Assembly (NCBI RefSeq): GCF_021155775.2
Contig: NC_060233.1
Span: forward strand, 41,829,609 to 41,893,608
Origin: Neodiprion pinetum
Taxonomy: Eukaryota; Arthropoda; Insecta; Hymenoptera; Diprionidae
DNA length: 64,000 nucleotides
Direction: 5' to 3'
The translations under genes were made by a program, and so were the position numbers. Below are positions 58,246-64,000 of this stretch, piece by piece (positions within the stretch are counted from its first letter, which is position 1; every line of letters starts with the position of its first letter). A model generated the notes under the pieces. The model did not search any database. It had not been told where the DNA came from and saw nothing but the letters and a program-made list of their open reading frames with translations.

Positions 58246-61200
58246 TATATATATATATTTATTTACATATACGAGTAAGGTTGCAAATGATCGTTTGGTA
58301 TTTCCTTCGGAGAATCTGGTCGTGCGGTTTGCCGATGTAATAAGTAAGCGGGTGAGTCTCATGAGCCGTTATATCTATAACGGCTTCTGACTTCTGTGTC
58401 AATGTCAGGCTGATATCGCGTGTAAGCAAACGATACAGCTCTGTAACGACAAGGCAACATTGTGAAATATACGGAGTAATGAGAAGAATTACTCGCATTC
58501 GCTGCGTCACAACATCCGCGTGCAATAATTACGCGACGCACAGGATCTCGGATGTTGCCCGTTTTGGCTAATAATAAGCCCTTCTTAAGCACCAGGCGAT
58601 TATACCCGTAACGTCTCGGGGAAAACTGCCAGTCCCCTGACTTCACGCTCCACAAATAACGACGACTTCAGGATCCCGTGATCCCAGACTTTTCTGACGA
58701 TACTTCGGCCACACGCTCCTTTTTGGATAAAATAGTTACTCCGTCATAATTGCGGCGAATCAGACCCAAACCCGGATAATATTCAAGTACAGCTGTTCGT
58801 GGGAACGAAGGAGACGATTGGCATTCCCCACGCGTCATCTTCGCGATCGTCGCAGCTTGTCCTTGCGAAGAAGCACGCGAGCTTTCCGTCACAGCCATAA
58901 ATATTCACTCGCGAGGTTCGGCTCGACAGGGAAACGAGGGGCCTTCTCGTCGATCAGCGAGGGATGCGAAGCCACGTGCGTAAACCACACCCTTGGTAAA
59001 CTCTGGGCACCGTGAACCACTGGAAACAAGGGTGTTCGGATAGCGCGTGAAGGTTGAGAGATTCGGTGAGAAAATTGGCATGAAAAAGTGAAGCGAATTT
59101 CGTTATTTGAGAAAATCGTGAACATGCTACGTCGAGGATAACATCTTCGAAGGTTTCTCAACTCTTTCCATCGCATCGTCGAATCAGTCGTCTTAAAACG
59201 TCCCGGTGACTCTCACTTTGGTGAAAAGATCCTGCGGGGAAAAATGTAAATTTCCGAAATTTTTCCCACGGGAATTCCGACCCGGGAATCGTATGACGAG
59301 CCAGTCGCTACTTCCGCGGTATCGCGTATCGTTCCTTAAAAATAACACTCACTCTTAAAGTAGCAACGCGGACTTAACTCCCGAGTCCGTTGGTCTGGCT
59401 TTTCAGCGATAAGCCACGCTGCCGGTTCCTGCAGCTCCCAGGATTCCGGGTGCACGCGGCACAATGCAGGCCTTATCGCAAAGGTTGTTTGAACTTGCCC
59501 GCCTTTCAGGGTCGATTCTCTGCCAGAGCGGAAAAAAAGCAGGTTCGTAATGCAATCTTTTACAGAGTTGATTTTCTAGTAGGAAAATTTTCGGGGGTGT
59601 CTCTTGAATTCAAGTTGGTGGGACGGGGAGATTCAGCCGCCATCTTGGAAAACACGTTTTATCAAATATCCCGTTAACCGTGCATCGTACGTCTAAAACA
59701 GATGAGATCAATTTCGAAGATAATTGAATTTTCTACAACTTATATCCTAAACTTTTTTCCGTACAGTGTACAGGCTTTTATTTATAGCGCGCCGAACATT
59801 TTGTAACAAGAAAATCAATTCTGTAAAAGATTGCAAAAAAAAAAGTAACCGATTCTTGGACTATTCGCCACATTGTGTAATTGGTCTAGGTTATTTCGAG
59901 CGGGTTGATTAGAGAAAAAGGGGGATAAGCCGATCGCTCGAGGGAATGAAGAAGCAGGTTCGATTTTTTTTCTGCGTTGTTCTTTCATCTCGCGTATTTT
60001 ACTTCGATATTATATCTGCTACCGGATTTTGTGCAATCCGAAAACGCTGCTGTGATTACGATCATGCGATGCTCGAAGCGTGGATTTTAGTCGCTAATAA
60101 GCACTCTGCGGAACGACGATCACCGACGACGCGTGTAACTATGACTATTGATATAGGTACTAACCGCCTTAACGACTTCGAATATTTGAATGGTAAATTA
60201 TCGCTGTTCAATAATACGCTGAACCTTGACATTAATTCCTAAAACAGATTTTCACTCTTAGGAGATGCGTGCAATGAACACGCGTATTAATTAATGTTTA
60301 TGCTCTTCGTGACACGGCAATATTGCCGATATGCCATTTTAGCTACTTACCGCATTTACGTACACGTATATTCACTTTCATTTCTGCGATACCGTAACTT
60401 CGTCGAAAACTCGTTATTGTCGTAGTGCACAGTGTAACGATGACAATACGTCAATCGTACAGGAATGCGTGAATATCATCGAGAACCTTATCCGTGGGTT
60501 CTATTTTTTATCTTCTCCGAACGGATTAGGACCCATTACCAAATAATACCGTCTAGAAAATACGCAGCGTTCTTCAAATTAACACATAAGTCATAAATTT
60601 GGGAATTTTTCTTTTTTTTCACAGAAATTACCAGACGATCAATGTTATGACCAGTTATGACGCGCCTTAAAATTCAACGATTGACTAGTTTGCACAGTAT
60701 AAAGACTTAACAACGCCTGTGAGGTACATTTGTAAAATATACCCTGGCGGAGTCCTCGTTTAAACGAATCAACGAATCTCTTTGGTATTTTCCTCATCCC
60801 TAACGACAAAAACAATATCTCGTGCATCGAGTAGTTCTTCCTCAAGAAAAGTGGATAAAATTCTGCGTCACCTCGGGTCGTGGAAGAAAATTCCTCAGAC
60901 AATATTTAGGTACTTAGCTTATGGGATGTTGCACCGGACGGAAGAACAAATACGCGTATCCCTCGGTATTTCCAGTGCATTTGACGGATCTTGACGAGTC
61001 TGCGCGGTGTGTATGCGTATCCTTTCAAAAACATCGTAGGTTATACCCTAACCCTCCATTTGAACACGTGTTTCCACGCAAGGCTGAGACTGCAGTGGCT
61101 CTCGTATATATCGTGACTCGCTCATCCCGAATCACTTCCGACCGCTGCTGCGTTGCCTGGGCTCAAGTTGTATAAATCGGTGGATACCGCAGCCGCCAAA

Positions 61201-61980
61201 TCCAGAAGCTCAAGCTTAGCGGTGCAGGGGAGAGAAAAAGATCACTTTGCTCTCTGTGTTTAATATCTAACGATGAACGCAAAGTTCGAAGCACGCGAGA
61301 ATTGATGCCGATTTGGGAGCCTCTGTAAGGACGCGTTTAATATAACCTCGTAGAAGACGTGGGCGGAGAGTTTCGCTCTATTTGTGTATCCGATGTGTCC
61401 ATTAGGGGAGAAACAGGGACGGACGGAGTCGAAGCGGAGAGCGAATGCTTTGATAAACTGAAAGCTTGTAACGTATAGGACGCGAATGCATTCCCCCGTT
61501 TCACGTCGCGTCCTTTTATACCTATAATGTAAAAACATCCACCGGCAAATGCGAGCGAAATGCCTCCTCGTTTCCCGGCAGCGTCATTTGCGCATAGAGA
61601 GCTTTTGCGAAACGAGTTAATGCACGCGCCGAGTGCCTTGTACTCTTTAACGCCGGTCGAATCACCGACTGACTGACTGACGAACGGACCAAAGAACGGA
61701 CTCGACTACTTCGCTATGCACATTCCCACATTTACATGGAATGCCTCTCCAGCCGATAGAGAATACGCGAAAAGGCTTTCCGGCGCCGCACGATCGTGCC
61801 AACTTTGATGACCACGGCGCACGCGTAAAAGCGAGGAAAGCCAAAGCTTTCTGCGCCTTTTCAAAGGTGATCGTTCAAATGCAACCGTGCAACGTCAAAC
61901 TGCCGGAAGATTCAGCTTCGTTGGTAGCTACGGTGAAGAATTTTTAACCCTAGGAATTTTTATATATTTACGATGTATAC
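58246..61980. other. Non-coding stretch
   Basis: Apart from a weak small frame (58668-58898, -), nothing is supported. A GACT tetranucleotide tract lies at 61668-61682. CCGCCATCTTGG at 59638-59649 may be a remnant of the repeat seen at 46.6 kb. Confidence 0.5.
58668..58898 (-). CDS. Possible small protein frame, product unknown
   Basis: A 76-codon minus frame runs from an ATG at 58898 (context TTTATGG, in-frame TGA three codons upstream) to TGA. Composition is unusually ordinary for this window (Ala, Ser, Gly, Glu, Val, few Cys), with pieces such as ATIAKMTRGECQSSPSF and LIRRNYDGVTILSKKERVAE. No domain, signal peptide or promoter is apparent. A chance frame of this length is likely. Confidence 0.12.
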   Translation of the reverse strand: MAVTESSRASSQGQAATIAKMTRGECQSSPSFPRTAVLEYYPGLGLIRRNYDGVTILSKKERVAEVSSEKSGITGS

Positions 61981-61983
61981 GTG

Positions 61984-62417
61984 CACTGAGAAAAATTTCA
62001 TTTGCTACAGTAACTGGATAAATTCAGTGAAACAGGTATCGTTAGAAAAACTGTTTGAATAATGTTGGAATTAGGAAAAATGAGGTACGCCTAACCATTT
62101 TGCGCTATCGCCGATCATTTTTTGGTAATTGCAACGCAAAATCAATTTCTTCGCTTTACTCTGCTTTTTTAGTTAAATAAAGCTTTGACGTCAGTTTATC
62201 GTTGCACGAGCATTAAATTTTCGCAACAGTTACAAGAAAACATATAATAGTAACAGTGATCGTAATGAGAAAGAAATAGTAACGGATACTAGAATTTCCG
62301 GTAACAGCTAGAAAACTAATTTTCATTTTCTACCTAGAACTATATTTTTCGATTATGGTAAAAAATGAAAATGGTTCAGGACTCAGCGGTAAGCGGAACG
62401 AAAAATTTCTCTCAGTG
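61984..62417. mobile_element. MITE-like element with CACTGAGA terminal inverted repeats (434 nt)
   Basis: The left end CACTGAGAAAAATTTCATTT (61984) and the right end CGAAAAATTTCTCTCAGTG (ending 62417) are inverted repeats of about 17-20 nt with one indel. The interior has no open frame of note and a secondary inverted pair near the right end (TTTTCATTTTCTACC with GGTAAAAAATGAAAA). Ends beginning CACTG are seen in CMC/Chapaev-type DNA transposons. I do not see a clean flanking target-site duplication, so the superfamily is uncertain. It is a non-autonomous, probably old insertion. Confidence 0.65.
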
Positions 62418-62419
62418 TG

Positions 62420-62850
62420 CAACGATTGGTTTACCCAGAGGAAAATAGAATAAATACGGCGATGGGATGGAGTTGACATTTTAAAGTAAGGATTAGGAAG
62501 AGACACTGCAGCGACCTCGTCTAAGCTAGATTAAAAAATTCCAATATTTGAGAATCGTTCGATATATCATGTATATACATATATGCATATATCGCATGCA
62601 AAATATATGCATATTATTAAATCACTGTTCTCGAAACCGTGATATGACGTACAGTCAGGTAGACCTAGATGAATAACCTGCAGCAATTCTACCAAGTGCT
62701 GACAATGAATTGCGGTATTAATAGGCAGGATACTCGAGGCACGTCACCATATGAGTAATACGGCATAATGTCTTATGTGTACTGCCTCACAACGGCTACC
62801 GGTAGTCTGACTAGCTGTCTAACTATATCTCTGGCTTCCAAGAGTAACAT

Positions 62851-62896
<46 letters not shown>

Positions 62897-63890
62897 ACAT
62901 ACGTTTTACACGTGTGTTCCCTGCTTTGATAGATTTTCTACCGATAGAAGACATAATCACTAATAATTTTTATATAATTGTAAAACAAGAAAGGATATTT
63001 ATACAGATAAATGCTTCGGATATACGTGTATTATAGATGTAAAAATTAGAGCTTGGATTATAATCGTTGCAGTGGTTCGTGTAAATTACACTCACGACGA
63101 CGCACGTTAAAGTTTCAAACCGTTATGACGACTCGTGAACACGTCATGGGTAAACAATTTTGAAAATGTCTTTGTACGAAAAATTGTCTTTACGTCGTTT
63201 CAAATATGTAGGTCATCGTTCTCGTTTTTCACAAACTCATTCTCAAGTAAAATAGATATAACGAAGAGAAGAGAGAGTGAAAAAAAAAATGAAAAAAAAT
63301 CAATTATTCCCGTATAAAAATGAATAAAACCTGATCCATTCACCGATCGTTTTTAGGAATTCTTCCACACGCGACAGAATAAGTTATACGTTATGCAGGT
63401 ATGCGCGTTCGGCTTTATATCTCGAGTTACGCCTTCTTACATAATATAACAATAGTCATCGTGAGGCGTCGAACGGCACGCGTGTCACGGATTTTGCATT
63501 CTTGTTTAAAATCGTACCGGTGATTCAGACCTCGCTTATTTTCGCGTCAATTTTCATTCTTATCAATCCTAACCGCTGCAGCCACTTTTACGTCTATCAC
63601 ACACACGGTGCGTAAATCCAAGCTACAAATGGCGCGTAGCGTCGATTACGGAGAAATAGAGAGAAAGAGAGAGAAAGAACTCCAGAACGTAGTTGATTGA
63701 ATTGAGACTATAAATATAAAAACGACGCCATCCCCCCCCATTCGGTGTGGATTTATCGTGATTTAGCGTAACGCAACGTAACCACGGGGAATAAAACTGC
63801 GCCCGCAATTTCGTGCTGCACTAGCTGAGCAAACCGACGAACCCCTGAATTTAGGGCGCCCCAATTCCCTGCCCGTATAAAGTTTCGCCA
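62420..63890. other. Non-coding stretch
   Basis: No supported gene. It holds an ATATGCATAT-rich palindromic stretch (about 62563-62615), the CT microsatellite at 62852-62890 and an A-rich stretch near 63281-63299. Confidence 0.55.
62852..62890. repeat. (CT)n microsatellite
   Basis: About 39 nt of uninterrupted CT. Confidence 0.92.
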
Positions 63891-63892
63891 TA

Positions 63893-64000
63893 ATGCACCC
63901 ATCGACGACGTTGAACCTCATCTCGACGTCCCATCAAATGGATCTGCCAACTGTGCACACGCTGCTGAGCAAATCCCCCCCTCTTCCTCTTGCAGCATTT
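63893..64000 (+). CDS. Frame open to the right edge: possible first coding exon, product unknown
   Basis: From the ATG at 63893 the frame is open for 36 codons to the window edge. It reads like an N terminus (MHPSTTLNLISTSHQ, then MDLPTVHTLLSKS) and its first half has mostly G/C third positions. A TATAAAG lies at 63876-63882. If it is a real TATA box, transcription would begin near 63906 and translation at the second ATG (63938, context CAAATGG). The alternative is that CCCCCCCTCTTCCTCTTGCAG at 63975-63995 is a splice acceptor and the real exon begins at 63996. In that case the Pro/Leu-rich end of the frame is just the pyrimidine tract. The window ends too soon to choose. Confidence 0.2.
   Translation, partial: MHPSTTLNLISTSHQMDLPTVHTLLSKSPPLPLAAF

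Noticed and set aside
15549..59644. Scattered ATGGCGG / CCGCCAT motifs (YY1/Pho-like)
   Set aside because: About five occurrences of a 7-mer on two strands is at or below chance expectation for 64 kb. Those at 46.6 and possibly 59.6 kb are explained by a repeat.
3948..63402. Recurrent CAGGTA (Zelda-like) motifs, often as TGCAGGTATA
   Set aside because: The count on the + strand (about 17) is what a random 6-mer would give, and there is no local cluster.

Overview
This 64 kb window reads as eukaryotic, non-coding nuclear DNA, most likely from an insect. It has long homopolymer A/T runs, many dinucleotide to hexanucleotide microsatellites, small terminal-inverted-repeat elements without coding capacity, and no operon-like packing of reading frames. 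CpG is common rather than depleted. That, together with the style of the dispersed repeats, makes a hymenopteran (sawfly- or wasp-like) genome my best guess. This is inference from general familiarity, not a database match. I found no rRNA, no convincing tRNA, no CRISPR array and no autonomous transposon or viral coding region.

No complete gene can be recognised. The longest open frames (about 170-220 codons) are what chance allows in 64 kb, several depend on microsatellites, and none carries a domain I know. The window therefore looks like an intergenic gap or the inside of very large introns. I list a few low-confidence candidate exons chosen for splice-site context, codon-position composition and realistic amino-acid make-up: 25647-25795 (+), 28820-28958 (-), 31260-31500 (+), 11288-11546 (+), 5251-5400 (-), 8158-8220 (+), 27362-27508 (+), small frames at 34762-35106 (-) and 58668-58898 (-), and a frame open to the right edge from 63893 (+). 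None is assigned a product.

Layout: 1-11 kb holds microsatellites, an old degenerate repeat near 4.7-5.0 kb and a G-rich/microsatellite block at 7.3-7.5 kb. 11-25 kb holds a promoter-like CpG-rich patch near 15.1 kb, one copy of a dispersed repeat (16.4 kb), a homeodomain/ETS-like motif group (20.2 kb), a purine tract (21.7 kb) and a CpG-dense patch (22.6-23.0 kb). 25-36 kb holds most candidate exons and a local duplication at 33.0-33.3 kb. 36-46 kb holds a G-quadruplex-like tract, an unusual cluster of ATCGAT palindromes (40.9-41.5 kb), two strong hairpins (41.9 and 42.2 kb) and the second dispersed-repeat copy (42.9 kb). 46-64 kb holds a foldback repeat (46.6 kb), a duplicated hairpin-bearing segment (54.7-55.1 kb) and two MITE-like elements (57.9 and 62.0 kb). 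The part of the window that most looks regulatory or structurally organised is 40.9-43.1 kb.
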